A stretch of DNA of 64,000 bases, taken from positions 2,976,001 to 3,040,000 of the forward strand of contig CBDHEI010000002.1 in the NCBI GenBank assembly GCA_965262055.1, in the 5' to 3' direction. This stretch comes from G958296245 sp965262055. Lineage in GTDB: Bacteria > Chloroflexota > Dehalococcoidia > Lucifugimonadales > G958296245. Numbering within the stretch: position 1 is the stretch's first letter; every line of letters begins with the position of its first letter. Positions 51,070-60,156 of this stretch are shown here, piece by piece. Position numbers and translations under genes: made by a program. A model generated the notes under the pieces. The model had not been told where the DNA came from. It was given only the letters and a program-made list of their open reading frames with translations, and searched no databases.

Positions 51070-52023
51070 TCAGGATGCGTCGTTCTCTGCGGCGCGTGCG
51101 TCATCGAGCAGCTTGCAGAAGGCCTGCTTGATCTCCGGCGTGAGCGCTGTATCCCGCGAGGGCAGCCGGGACACCCCGGCGGCGAGTCCGACGGCCTCCA
51201 GGCCGGGGCGTACGAATATACCCTCGCCGGCAGTTTCTGCCATTATGGCGTCCACGAGAGCGTTGTACGGGGTCATGAACCGGTCGAAGAGCTCCTCGGC
51301 ATCCTTGTACCGTCCGGCCTCCATCAGCTCCCACACCTGCCAGGCATGCTGCGGGTAGAAGTTAACCACATGGGAGATCCAGCCGGTGCATCCGAGCAGA
51401 TGGCCCAGCACCGGCTCCAGCGAATTGTCGATGACGGGTAGCTTCTGATTGAACCTGAGTACGCCCGCATGGAATCGCTCCAGGAATCCGGAACCCCACT
51501 TGACCGCAACCATGTTGGGTATCTCTATCAGCCGGTCCATCACGTGCAGCGGCACTTCGTACTTCGAGCCGCTATAGAAGTGGCTATAGGCTATGAGGGG
51601 CGCGCTCGTGTTTCTGGCCACCTCTTCGTGCCACTCGATGACGTCGTTGTCCCTGCAGTCATAGTAGAAGGCATTGCTGATCTGGCAGGCGTCGACGCCC
51701 ACCTCCTCGCTGAAGTTGCAGAGGTCGATTGTGACCCTGATGTCCGTGCTCTGAACGCCGGCCATCACAGGGACCTTCCCTGCGGAGACGTCTGCAACGG
51801 TCTTGATGACCTGCTTCCTCTCCTCGGGGGACATGACGGTGAAGTCCCCCCCGGAGCCGGCCACCAGGAAGACCGTGTTGCCGACTGCCGCTCCCTGGTC
51901 GATGATCCACTGGACGTTGCTGGCGGTCCCGTCCAGGTCTAGAGAGCCGTCCTCGGCGAAAATGGTCACCAGCGGGACGACTACGCCTCTGAACCTGTTT
52001 CTGGCTTGTTCTCTGGTTAGCAT
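51070..52023 (-). CDS. DapA/NAL-family aldolase
   Basis: A 317-aa TIM-barrel lyase. The Schiff-base lysine is Lys175 in MVAVKWGSG, with the catalytic Tyr146 in APLIAYSHFY. The family GSGGDFTVMSPEERKQVI motif replaces the usual GTTGE. Dihydrodipicolinate synthase-type enzymes cleave or form 2-keto-3-deoxy acids or similar. The start is ATG 52023, 5 nt after the stop of another DapA-like gene upstream, so coupled. It is the most divergent of the four paralogues here. Confidence 0.85.
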   Translation of the reverse strand: MLTREQARNRFRGVVVPLVTIFAEDGSLDLDGTASNVQWIIDQGAAVGNTVFLVAGSGGDFTVMSPEERKQVIKTVADVSAGKVPVMAGVQSTDIRVTIDLCNFSEEVGVDACQISNAFYYDCRDNDVIEWHEEVARNTSAPLIAYSHFYSGSKYEVPLHVMDRLIEIPNMVAVKWGSGFLERFHAGVLRFNQKLPVIDNSLEPVLGHLLGCTGWISHVVNFYPQHAWQVWELMEAGRYKDAEELFDRFMTPYNALVDAIMAETAGEGIFVRPGLEAVGLAAGVSRLPSRDTALTPEIKQAFCKLLDDARAAENDAS

Positions 52024-52028
52024 GGCGC

Positions 52029-52994
52029 TTAGCCTGACATGGACGCGGCAGCCGTGGAGGCGGTGGCCTCTACGGGCCAGCCGAACCCGAGAAGCGCTTC
52101 GCGCACCTCGTCCAGCTCGCACTCGTTCATCGGCTTGGACGGAGGTCGGGAGGCGCCGACGGACTGTCCCATGAGGGCCATAATGCTCTTCTTGAGCCTG
52201 GCCTGCCCTCCCGAGCGACCGGCGAATTTTTCGTCCAGCACCCGCAGGGGCTCGTTGACGGAGTCGTGCAGCGCCTGGGCCTCGTCGTACTGGCCGGCCT
52301 CCAGCAGGTCCCAGACCTTGAGGTCGTGGGCGGGGTAAGCCTCTGCCGTGAGGTTGATGTAGCCGCGTCCTCCGAGCTTGTGGCAGATGGCTGGACCGGC
52401 GCCGTTGTCGATGACGCTGAATATCCCGGAGAACTTGGACATCTCCGAGTAGTTGACGCCCTCGGGGGCGCTCCACTTGATGGCCGCGATCTGCTCTATG
52501 TCGGCCATCTTCATGATGGTGTCGACCTCGATGCGGCCTCCCGACATCCAGTGCGTGTGGTAGACCATGATGCCAATGTCTATGGCGTCGGACAGCTCCC
52601 CGAAGTAGTCCAGCAGGTCGTCCTGGCTGGGGATGTTGAATATCGGGGGGCAGACCTGCAGCCCAACCGCGCCCATGTCCTGGGCGCGCTTCGCGTCGTC
52701 TATGGTCCTCTTGGTGTCCTTGTAGTGCAGCCCGCATACAACGGTGGCCCTGCCCGCGGACGCCTGCACGACGGTCCTGACCAGGAACGGCCACTCCTCG
52801 TCGCTGAGCATCGGCCCCTCTCCCATGGCAGCCGCAACCTTGATGACGGATCTTCCGGAGACCAGTCCGCCGTCCACCCATCTCTGGGTCAGGTCGTGCA
52901 TGCGGGAGAAGTCGACCTCGAAATTGTTGTCGAATGGCGTGGGGACCGTAGCTATGGGTCCCACGAAAAGCGGCTTGAGCTCGTCGCGATTCAT
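52029..52994 (-). CDS. DapA/NAL-family aldolase, paralogue
   Basis: A 321-aa protein. The Schiff-base lysine is Lys173 (IAAIKWSAPEG) and Tyr145 lies in GIMVYHTHWM. Related proteins at 55298 and 60157 share the opening ELKxLxVGPIATVPTPFD, the same Lys173/Tyr145 positions, and the segment GGQARLKKxxMxxMG. The last is a distinctive mark of this subfamily. The substrate is unknown. AAGGAGAA precedes ATG 52994. Confidence 0.85.
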   Translation of the reverse strand: MNRDELKPLFVGPIATVPTPFDNNFEVDFSRMHDLTQRWVDGGLVSGRSVIKVAAAMGEGPMLSDEEWPFLVRTVVQASAGRATVVCGLHYKDTKRTIDDAKRAQDMGAVGLQVCPPIFNIPSQDDLLDYFGELSDAIDIGIMVYHTHWMSGGRIEVDTIMKMADIEQIAAIKWSAPEGVNYSEMSKFSGIFSVIDNGAGPAICHKLGGRGYINLTAEAYPAHDLKVWDLLEAGQYDEAQALHDSVNEPLRVLDEKFAGRSGGQARLKKSIMALMGQSVGASRPPSKPMNECELDEVREALLGFGWPVEATASTAAASMSG

Positions 52995-53184
52995 TTAGGT
53001 TTCTCCTTGAAGCTTAGGGTATGGACGCTCTGCTCCACGCCCGTAGGGGGCGTTGGGAGAGCGGGCGAGGCAATTATATGGCCGGGCCTATCGGCGGGTC
53101 AACAAGAACGTGATCCGTCGCGACCCGGCGGCCGATCGGATGTGCGCGGCGCCGGAGACTCGCGGGTAGGCGGAGAATAGATTA

Positions 53185-54345
53185 TCAGGCGTCTTCTTCC
53201 TCGAATTCATCTACCACTGGCGTGATCGCTTCGATGAAGCGCTTGAGCGTGTCTGCCAGCGTATTAGCAAAGGAGTCGTCCAGTGCATTGCCACGACGCG
53301 TTACGAAAATCTCGCGGTTTCCAACTCTCTGATCATCGTACACGTGCAATCCCTTGAGCTTGCTCTCCAAGTCCTTGTTAGTTCTTTTCCAGTATGCGAA
53401 CCCCAGAACAGCCCGCCACGTATCCGGGGCGTCGTCATTTTCGGGGTGCAAGTTAATCAGGTACGTCATTTCCCAGTTGCCCCAAAGCGGCCGCAAATAC
53501 CACATATGGTAGTAACGCTCAGTGGGGTGTCCACCTGCCCACTTGCTTTGCCTATCCGGACTAATTCTAGCAGGTAGGCCGTCCTTGACCTGTTCCGCAA
53601 CTCCTCTGAAGAAGCGCGTAACGCCGTCATTCCTGTTCCTTGCAAAGGTCTGTGCCAATGCACTGGTTCCCTGCACAACGGATATGTCTCCGGTTGGCGA
53701 GTCGCCTATCCCGATGAGGTAGTCTTCTATCCCTGGCACGGGGATGATGGTATTTGCCTGTACGTACAGCTTATCTGTCTCTGCGTCCAGGTACGGCGTC
53801 AATTGTACGCAGGTCATAAGGTTTTCACCGGGGGCTTTCTCGTTCAGCCACACCGCGGCTGAGGTCACTTCCCGCGCGAACCTGTGGCTGGCGAGGATGA
53901 TTCGCTGGTCGTTGTTCAGAGCATTGAGATCGTCTGCGTTAAGATGTCTTAGTAACTGGTCCAAGGCGTCTTCATCGGACACTTTTTCATGGTCAGCGAG
54001 CATACGGATGATGTCTTCTTTCTTGGCGTGGTGGAGATAGCTTGCGTACTTGATGGCCTGCCAGTGGGCGTCTTTGCCTGAGTCATCGCGTTTCAATTCG
54101 ATGATGACCAGCTTCCCCTCCTTATCAACTGCCAGCAGGTCGAGCCTCTCGTCGGTCCTGTCGAAGCCGCTGAACTCCTTGTTTATTATCAGCAAGTCTT
54201 CGCTCAGGATACCGGGGTTGTCGGCTACCCACTCCTGGATGTCTCTCCGCTCCTGCAATCCCAACCGGGCGAAGTCGACCTCGGTCATGGCCTCGGACTC
54301 GTGGGTAGATGGATCGATTCTGAAGAGCTGTGGGTCAGTGCTCAT
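53185..54345 (-). CDS. NucS/PD-(D/E)XK-type nuclease domain protein
   Basis: A 386-aa protein. A PD-(D/E)XK-like nuclease core is seen: RLDLLAVDKEG (Asp69) and LVIIELKRDDSGKD (Glu83, Lys85), followed by AHWQAIKYASYL. The C-terminal 200 residues resemble DUF4268 (WEMTYLINLHPENDDAPDTW). This arrangement is seen in endonuclease NucS-type and restriction-like proteins, which may act in mismatch repair or DNA defence. The start is ATG 54345, with GGGAGAAG just upstream, not the earlier 54399. The gene lies between aldolase genes but has no metabolic theme in common with them. Confidence 0.78.
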   Translation of the reverse strand: MSTDPQLFRIDPSTHESEAMTEVDFARLGLQERRDIQEWVADNPGILSEDLLIINKEFSGFDRTDERLDLLAVDKEGKLVIIELKRDDSGKDAHWQAIKYASYLHHAKKEDIIRMLADHEKVSDEDALDQLLRHLNADDLNALNNDQRIILASHRFAREVTSAAVWLNEKAPGENLMTCVQLTPYLDAETDKLYVQANTIIPVPGIEDYLIGIGDSPTGDISVVQGTSALAQTFARNRNDGVTRFFRGVAEQVKDGLPARISPDRQSKWAGGHPTERYYHMWYLRPLWGNWEMTYLINLHPENDDAPDTWRAVLGFAYWKRTNKDLESKLKGLHVYDDQRVGNREIFVTRRGNALDDSFANTLADTLKRFIEAITPVVDEFEEEDA

Positions 54346-54391
54346 TTGCTTCTCCCAATTGCTGGTCTTGTACAGTCCTGCATCTACAGAG

Positions 54392-55279
54392 CTACTCAAT
54401 TGATTGGGGTCGAACCGAATACTCCTCCGGCTCGCTGAGGGTGCGGAACCGCGGCCTCCAGGACCACTGCTGCTTGCCGACGAGGTAGTCCTTGACGTGT
54501 TGCGGCTGGTCTGCGAGGAAGCTGGGGCTCGGCTCCTGGCCGGAGTCGGCCTTGAACATGGGCGGCGTGTATCCGGTGATGATGATGGCGCGTTCGCGGT
54601 CGCTCCGTATCTGGCCCGTGGCGTGGATGAGCGACTCGGGGAAGAGGAGGGTAGAGCCCGCCGGGGCGACGACCTGGTGGATGAGCGACCGGTCTTCGTA
54701 GGCGCACGCGACGATCTCTTCGAAGGGCGCTTCGATCTTGTGACTGCCGGCGATCACGACGGTACCGCCGTCGTCGGGGCCCAGATCGGTGAGGTTGGTC
54801 AGGGTCTTTACGAAATTGCTGTGGAACAGCCCGTTGCCGGTGTAGGTGCCGTGGGGGGGCCGCGTCCCGAAGTGGAAGCCGAAACTTGGCTCTGGGTCGG
54901 AGTAGGTTTCTGGGTCGCGGGAGTTTATGATGGCCTCCGACTCGGAGAGGCGGACGACCCCGCCGACGACCTCCTCCGCCATGCCGACGAAGCGGGGGTG
55001 GGTCACGTGGTCGGAAATGGCCGGGTCGGTCTCGAGGACGTGGGCGAAGTGGATGTTCGTGGGCGTGTAGCTGGAGACACGGCAGCCTCTGACCGTTGCG
55101 CCCGTCGGATCGCCGGTCGCCTCGAACTCGCGTTTGAGGCGTTGCAACGCGTCGAGCAGCGCGGCCGTCTCCTCCGCCGTCAAGGTATTCTCGATGACGA
55201 CGTAACCGTAGACGTCGAAGTGGTAGCGCTGGGCGGGCGTGAGGGCAGAGAAGGGCCGGGTGTCGACGGCGTTGGTCAT
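54392..55279 (-). CDS. Phytanoyl-CoA dioxygenase-like protein with altered iron site
   Basis: A 295-aa PhyH-fold protein. The region of the iron HxD reads GFHFGTRPP, so His136 is present but the expected Asp is Gly138. The distal His is His219 in PESLIHATGQIRSDRERAI. The usual PGSH box is AGSHKIE. Loss of Asp may mean a halogenase-like site or a catalytically dead protein; some halogenases of this fold use an Ala or Gly here to make room for chloride. It starts at ATG 55279 behind AAGGAGCC. Its end overlaps the upstream side of the NucS-like gene. Confidence 0.8.
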   Translation of the reverse strand: MTNAVDTRPFSALTPAQRYHFDVYGYVVIENTLTAEETAALLDALQRLKREFEATGDPTGATVRGCRVSSYTPTNIHFAHVLETDPAISDHVTHPRFVGMAEEVVGGVVRLSESEAIINSRDPETYSDPEPSFGFHFGTRPPHGTYTGNGLFHSNFVKTLTNLTDLGPDDGGTVVIAGSHKIEAPFEEIVACAYEDRSLIHQVVAPAGSTLLFPESLIHATGQIRSDRERAIIITGYTPPMFKADSGQEPSPSFLADQPQHVKDYLVGKQQWSWRPRFRTLSEPEEYSVRPQSIE

Positions 55280-55297
55280 GAGGCTCCTTCCCGGAAT

Positions 55298-56257
55298 CTA
55301 TGCTGGGATGGCCACTCGGCCTGCGTGCTCAGGTACCGGCCAGCCGAAGCCCCTCAGTATGTCAGCCAGCTCCGCCTGCTCGGCGTCGGTGACGGGGAGC
55401 GACGGGGGTCTGGAGTCGCCGGCGGGCCGTCCCATTGCTTTCATAAGGGCCTTCTTGAGGCGCGCCTGTCCGCCGGAGGTCTGCTGGAGCTTGGCGCTGA
55501 ACTCCACGAGGGGCTTGTGCACGGAGTCCCAGAGCAGCTGCGCCTCGTCGTAGCACCTGCTCTCCAGCAGGTCCCAGACCTTCAGGTCGTGGGGTGGGTG
55601 TATCTCGGCGGTCCAGTTGATGTAGCCGCGTCCGCCCATCTTGTGGTTGCGCACCGGGTCCTTTGTGTTGTCGATGATGTTGACGACGTCCACCATGTCG
55701 GCGATGTCGTGGTAGTCCCCGCCGGGCGGAGGCGTCCACTTGAGGGCGACCATCGTGTCGAAGCCGGCCATTCTGCGGAATGTCTCGGGGTAGATGGTGC
55801 CGCCGGGCATGTTGTTCACGACGTACGCCATGACGCCGATGTCGACGGCCGCGCAGACGTCGTCGAAGTGACGGACGACGTCGTCCTGGGTAGGGCCGTT
55901 GAGGGACGGCGCCGACACCTGGAGGCCGACCGTGCCGAGGTCCTGGGCTATCTTGGCGTCCTGTACGGCGCGGATGGTGTCCTTGTAGTGGAGGCCGCAC
56001 ATGACGGTGGCCCTGCCGTCTGCCGCCTGCACAGCGGTACGCAGCAGGCGCTGCCACTCCCAGTCGTCGAGCTGCGGCCCCTCGCCCATGGCGGCGGCCA
56101 CCTTGATGACAGCCTTGCCCTTGACGAGGCCGTTCTCTACCCACCACTGCGTCAACTCGTACATGCGCCCGAAGTCGACCTGAAAGTCGGCGTCAAAGGG
56201 CGTTGGCACCGTCGCGATTGGGCCAACGATCAGCTTCTTTAGCTCTTCCCTGTTCAT
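55298..56257 (-). CDS. DapA/NAL-family aldolase, paralogue
   Basis: A 319-aa protein. Lys173 in MVALKWTPPPGG forms the Schiff base; Tyr145 is in IGVMAYVVNNM. It is close in sequence to the gene at 52029 (VGPIATVPTPFDADFQVDFG; GGQARLKKALMKAMGRPAGD). It is followed on the same strand by the PhyH-like gene (18-bp gap) and preceded by the glycosidase-like gene. AGGGGAG precedes ATG 56257. Confidence 0.85.
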   Translation of the reverse strand: MNREELKKLIVGPIATVPTPFDADFQVDFGRMYELTQWWVENGLVKGKAVIKVAAAMGEGPQLDDWEWQRLLRTAVQAADGRATVMCGLHYKDTIRAVQDAKIAQDLGTVGLQVSAPSLNGPTQDDVVRHFDDVCAAVDIGVMAYVVNNMPGGTIYPETFRRMAGFDTMVALKWTPPPGGDYHDIADMVDVVNIIDNTKDPVRNHKMGGRGYINWTAEIHPPHDLKVWDLLESRCYDEAQLLWDSVHKPLVEFSAKLQQTSGGQARLKKALMKAMGRPAGDSRPPSLPVTDAEQAELADILRGFGWPVPEHAGRVAIPA

Positions 56258-56338
56258 GGCATCTCCCCTAATCGTCTCAGTCTTGCCATTATGCCATTGT
56301 GAGGCTTTGCCCGCCTTGGCTTGGCCGAGGCTTTGCGG

Positions 56339-57313
56339 TCAAGTTCCCCACTGGCTGGTGGCGTAGCCGATGCCTGTTGCGCCGAAGCGGTTGCCGGTGA
56401 ACCAGCAGTGGAGATCCCCGCCACTGGAAACGACCGTGGGGTATGAGCGCTGCTCATCGTCGAAAGCGCCTTCGCTTCCGACGCCCAGCTCACCGTCGGG
56501 GCCGAGGCGCTCGGCCCACTCCCAGCTCAGCCCGTCGCGGCTCACCAGCCTGTGGACGCGGTATGCTGTGCCGAATGTGTTCACCCACATGACGTAGCCG
56601 TCCCGCTCCCTGACGACGCAGGGCTTCGAGCAGATGTACTCGTAGGGGGTGACGCCAAAGCCGCGCGGGGCGACCACAAGGTGGTCGAGGGGTTTCTCCC
56701 AGTGTAGGCCGTCCCTCGACTCGGCATAGGCGATTCCTATCCTGGGGATGGTGTCGCCGTGACCCGTCTGTGCACCTTCTGGCCTGGGGTAGTACCTGCC
56801 GATGGAGGTGTAGTACATCCTGAACAGGCCGTTGTCGTGGAGGACCCATACGCTGCCGCTTCCCTCCGCGTCGTAGGGGCGGTCGGGTGGGATGATGGGG
56901 TGCTCGGAATGATAGCGCCAGGTCTCTCCGCCGTCGTCCGAGACGGCGACTCCCGTGGTGTTGGGCAGCTTTCCGTCCGTCGGCTTTCCCCATGCACAGA
57001 AGTACAGGAGCCAGCGGGTGTCCGTCACGGGCAGGAGGAAGGGGAACCCGGGGCCGTGGAAGTTGTGGACCGTCTCGGGCTGGGGGCCGATAAGGGGCGA
57101 GCCGCAGGGTTGCCACCGATTCGGCTCTCCCACAGGAGACTCGGCTTGTAGGATGTAGTGGCGGGCCGCGGCGTCGCTTCCCCAGTAGACCATTCGGTAA
57201 CGGTCGCCGTCCTGGACGACGTGGGCCGCGCCGGCGCGACCGTCGTCCAGGCCCGGGTGGAGGCCCCCCGGAGGGATGACGGGATCAGGCCGGGGGACCG
57301 TCCAGGCCGTCAA
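56339..57313 (-). CDS. Five-bladed propeller glycosidase-like protein (GH32/43/130-like)
   Basis: A 324-aa protein from TTG 57313. Repeated blades carry Tyr/Trp-rich strands such as DRYRMVYWGSDAAARHYILQ, WLLYFCAWGKPTDGKLPNTT, GLFRMYYTSIGRYYPRPEGA and GYVMWVNTFGTAYRVHRLVS. The DGLSWEW and DDGGETW elements are typical of five-bladed beta-propeller glycosidases and related phosphorylases. A catalytic acid cannot be assigned. The frame extends upstream into the broken collagen-like gene on the same strand, so the true start is uncertain; the TTG follows that gene's stop by 55 bp. Confidence 0.7.
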   Translation of the reverse strand: MTAWTVPRPDPVIPPGGLHPGLDDGRAGAAHVVQDGDRYRMVYWGSDAAARHYILQAESPVGEPNRWQPCGSPLIGPQPETVHNFHGPGFPFLLPVTDTRWLLYFCAWGKPTDGKLPNTTGVAVSDDGGETWRYHSEHPIIPPDRPYDAEGSGSVWVLHDNGLFRMYYTSIGRYYPRPEGAQTGHGDTIPRIGIAYAESRDGLHWEKPLDHLVVAPRGFGVTPYEYICSKPCVVRERDGYVMWVNTFGTAYRVHRLVSRDGLSWEWAERLGPDGELGVGSEGAFDDEQRSYPTVVSSGGDLHCWFTGNRFGATGIGYATSQWGT

Positions 57314-57368
57314 TGCGCCGTGCTGCGAGAGTCTAATCGAGTAGTCACCTGCAAGCAGTCCGGGGGGA

Positions 57369-57600
57369 TCATCTGCTTGTAAAATCGAGGAACCCTTCTT
57401 CGTCAAACTCGCACACACCGATCCGTCCGTCCCACACACACACGTAGGTGCCGTCGCCAGTTCTAAGAACTAGGTCGCCTCTCGATCCGTATATCCAGAC
57501 TTCGCGGGTGCTGAATGGATCGAAAAAGGTGACTAGCCCACCAGATGCGGTGGTGTTTTCCCCTAGTAGGATAATGAGGTTCCCTTCGTCATCCAAGATT
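57369..57600 (-). pseudogene. Collagen-like lipoprotein gene, 3' part (interrupted by IS-C copy 3)
   Basis: This is the tail of the gene whose head lies at 59354-60012. The frame reads ILDDEGNLIILLGENTTASG, then LVTFFDPFSTREVWIYGSRG and ends CEFDEEGFLDFTSR. The first codon is completed by the last base before the insertion. No ribosome site or start is left, so it cannot be expressed alone except as an IS read-through. Confidence 0.85.
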
Positions 57601-57605
57601 CTCAG

Positions 57606-59353
57606 CCGGGATTTCCCATATTGGGAGTCTTCAGGCTCAAGGGGCAGCCCAAACGAGATGTTAGCATCATAGTCAGGTCCTGCAAGGCCAGTCAATCGCC
57701 GGTCTATCCGATAAGAGATGCGTTTGCAGTCGTAGAGCACCCTTCTTGTCCGTCTTCATCGTCCTCGTGTCCCCTGCCAGTGGGGTGAAAGCGCATTGAA
57801 GACAAGGCGACTCCCTGGAGCGCTCTCCCCCTCTTGGCAAGATCGTGGTTGTACCCTCCCTCAGCTTGGCGCCGGCGATAACCGGCCGATACGATCCAAC
57901 ACTCCCTGGAACAACCGTCGAGGAACCGACATCTCGGATAACTGAAAGATCAACCACCGGGAGTGCCGCACCAGACGGCCTCCCATCTTGATCAGCTTGA
58001 CCTGCACGCTCCGCAGCGACCAGTGCTTGACCGCCTTGGGCAGACACAGCCGGCGAAGGAAGTTCCCAAGGTTGTACGCCAGGACGAACAGAGATAGACG
58101 CACCCGGTTGGCCACGAACCGATGGCACGACAGCCGAGTCCAGTTCAGCGCGTACTTCCCCTCCTTGATCCACTGCTCGGCTGTCCCGCGACCATTGTAG
58201 AATCGCACCACTCCTTCGGGGCCAGCCGTCATGTTCGTGACGATGAAGCCCACCCGGGGGAACAGCTCTCCCCTATGCCACTCCACCTTGGCCACCACCC
58301 GCCGAGCGCGGTCCCAACTCCCGGCACGATACCAAAAGTCGTCGTATAGGATCACTGGACGCTTCGGCGGCCTCCCCACCGGCCTCCTGAGCAGAGGGGC
58401 GATCTCCCGTTGCAGCACCTCGTTGCCGGGGAGTCTTATAGCGTAAAGGACGTGCCGCTCCTCGAGGTACTCATAGATGTCCGGCTTGGCGAATGCGGCA
58501 TCGGCACGAAAGTACCGCCGCACTCCTGTCGCCCCGTAGCGGGACAGGATCGGATCCAATACATCACGCCACCTGTGCGCGCTATGTACGTTCCCCGCAC
58601 GGAGCATCGCCCCCTCGCAGTCACCGAACTGGTTGAACACGAACAAAGGGTGATAGCACGTGCTCCCAAAGTGACCGTTGTACGACGCTCCCTCCTGTCC
58701 TCCATGTACCGGACTCTCCGAACTGTCCATGTCCAAGATCACCCGCCGGTGCGCTGTGTGCGTCATCGCCCGGTCCACCCACGTAGCGTTCACTCGGCCC
58801 AACCCTTCCACGTTGCCGTCTTGGGTAAGCACCTCGGTCTCGAACCGGCTGATGGTGTTGGTGCTGGCGGCCGGTCTCTCAGGACCACCTCGCCGTCCAA
58901 CGACTACCCGCATCGTCGGGTCCTGGGCCAACCGTTCAGCGTCGTTGGTATCCTCGTAGCCCGCCAGACGACTGTACACCGACTGCCTGAGAAGGCCCAC
59001 CAATCGGTGCTGCACGTTACGACCGCCACGGCTCTCCTGCAGACACTCATTCGCCGTCTCCGTCAGCCCCAGTGCATCGTCCAACTCGCGGCAGGCCAGC
59101 AGCCCAGCGTCCGAGGTGATGGTAGCGCCGCGAAACTCCAACCGTACACGTCGGTCGAAACGGAGCGTGGCGCGGGGGTTGGTGCTTTCACCCATTGGGT
59201 GCCTCCTGAGTGGGTACGTTATCAAGAACTAGAGTAGTCGCTCACGACCAGTCTAGCACTCATGATAACCACTGTGCTCTGCTATTCGGCTACATCGGGT
59301 ATCGCTGTTGCTGATTACGGCAAGCCCTGCAGGGTTGATATGGGAAATGTGGG
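57606..59353 (-). mobile_element. IS-C copy 3, IS1380-type insertion sequence
   Basis: The element is 1748 bp, inverted relative to copies 1 and 2. Tips are the same. The target duplication is CTCAG (57601-57605 and 59354-59358). It sits inside the collagen-like lipoprotein gene. Confidence 0.95.
57861..59195 (-). CDS. IS1380-family transposase (IS-C copy 3)
   Basis: A 444-aa intact transposase, identical by eye to copy 2 except for one residue (Asn in FIVTNMTAGPEG). ATG 59195. Confidence 0.93.
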   Translation of the reverse strand: MGESTNPRATLRFDRRVRLEFRGATITSDAGLLACRELDDALGLTETANECLQESRGGRNVQHRLVGLLRQSVYSRLAGYEDTNDAERLAQDPTMRVVVGRRGGPERPAASTNTISRFETEVLTQDGNVEGLGRVNATWVDRAMTHTAHRRVILDMDSSESPVHGGQEGASYNGHFGSTCYHPLFVFNQFGDCEGAMLRAGNVHSAHRWRDVLDPILSRYGATGVRRYFRADAAFAKPDIYEYLEERHVLYAIRLPGNEVLQREIAPLLRRPVGRPPKRPVILYDDFWYRAGSWDRARRVVAKVEWHRGELFPRVGFIVTNMTAGPEGVVRFYNGRGTAEQWIKEGKYALNWTRLSCHRFVANRVRLSLFVLAYNLGNFLRRLCLPKAVKHWSLRSVQVKLIKMGGRLVRHSRWLIFQLSEMSVPRRLFQGVLDRIGRLSPAPS

Positions 59354-60012
59354 CTCAGTCCACGCACGGTGAGAACCTGAGACTCAGTTGAAGGGGCTTC
59401 TCCTTGCGTACCAGCTTCACCTTGTGGACCAGTTTCTCCCCTATTTCCCTTCTCTCCCTTTGGCCCCTGTGGTCCTACTGGCCCCTCAGGCCCCTGTTGC
59501 CCTGGCGGCCCCTCAGGCCCCTGTGGCCCTACTGGTCCTTTAGGCCCCGGTGGTCCGACAACCCCTTGTGTTCCGAGCTCACCTTGAGGTCCTGGTTCGC
59601 CCCTTTCCCCTTGAGATCCCTGTTCGCCTTGAGATCCAGGCTCCCCAGTGTCTCCCTTGGCTCCCTGAGGACCCCGGTCTCCCAGAGGGCCGGGCTCGCC
59701 TCTGTCTCCCCGAGGGCCCTGTGGGCCTTGCGGACCCTCGGTTCCCTGTTCGCCCTCAGGCCCGTGAGGCCCTGGTTCACCTCGTGATCCCGGCTCACCC
59801 GTGTCTCCTTGAGGCCCCCGAGGTCCCGGGGGACCCTGAGGTCCCGTCTCTCCCTGCGGTCCCTGCGGAAGTTCTACCTTGGCTAACTCACTACGCACTA
59901 TCTCCCGGATCTCTTCGTCGTTAGGGGAACAGGCGGAACTTGCTGCGATCGCCAGCACGGCCATAAGAGCTATGGCGAGAATACGGTACGGGTGCTTGGG
60001 TGTTGCCATCAT
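59354..60012 (-). pseudogene. Collagen-like lipoprotein gene, 5' part (interrupted by IS-C copy 3)
   Basis: The reconstructed protein is 296 aa: a lipoprotein signal (KHPYRILAIALMAVLAIAAS then SAC), a short acidic helix NDEEIREIVRSELAKVELPQ, and 52 uninterrupted Gly-X-Y triplets (PQGPQGETGPQGPPGPRGP and so on) to about residue 210, then a globular tail split off at 57369-57600. Joining the two parts while counting one CTGAG keeps the frame for exactly 297 codons. Bacterial collagen-like proteins often make surface stalks. The start is ATG 60012 (or 60009), with GGGAG upstream. Confidence 0.88.
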
Positions 60013-60156
60013 GTCCGAGTTTCTCCCAATGCCGACCACGAACGTGACAGCCTAGTGCTCGTCCGTTTCAGCAAGTCAGTGGCCATCCGCCAAGTGCGAG
60101 GAGTGGGAGCCGCAACTGCTCATCTAGCCACTATTCATACTTCCGTTGCGCTGTGT

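Noticed and set aside
51070..52881. Single 603-codon minus frame spanning two aldolase genes
   Set aside because: The first part is a frame shadow of the 52029-52994 gene; two separate proteins with good starts explain the region.
59404..59924. Two plus-strand open frames opposite the collagen-like gene
   Set aside because: They arise from the Gly-Pro-rich repeat read backwards; the minus frame has the signal peptide and ribosome site.
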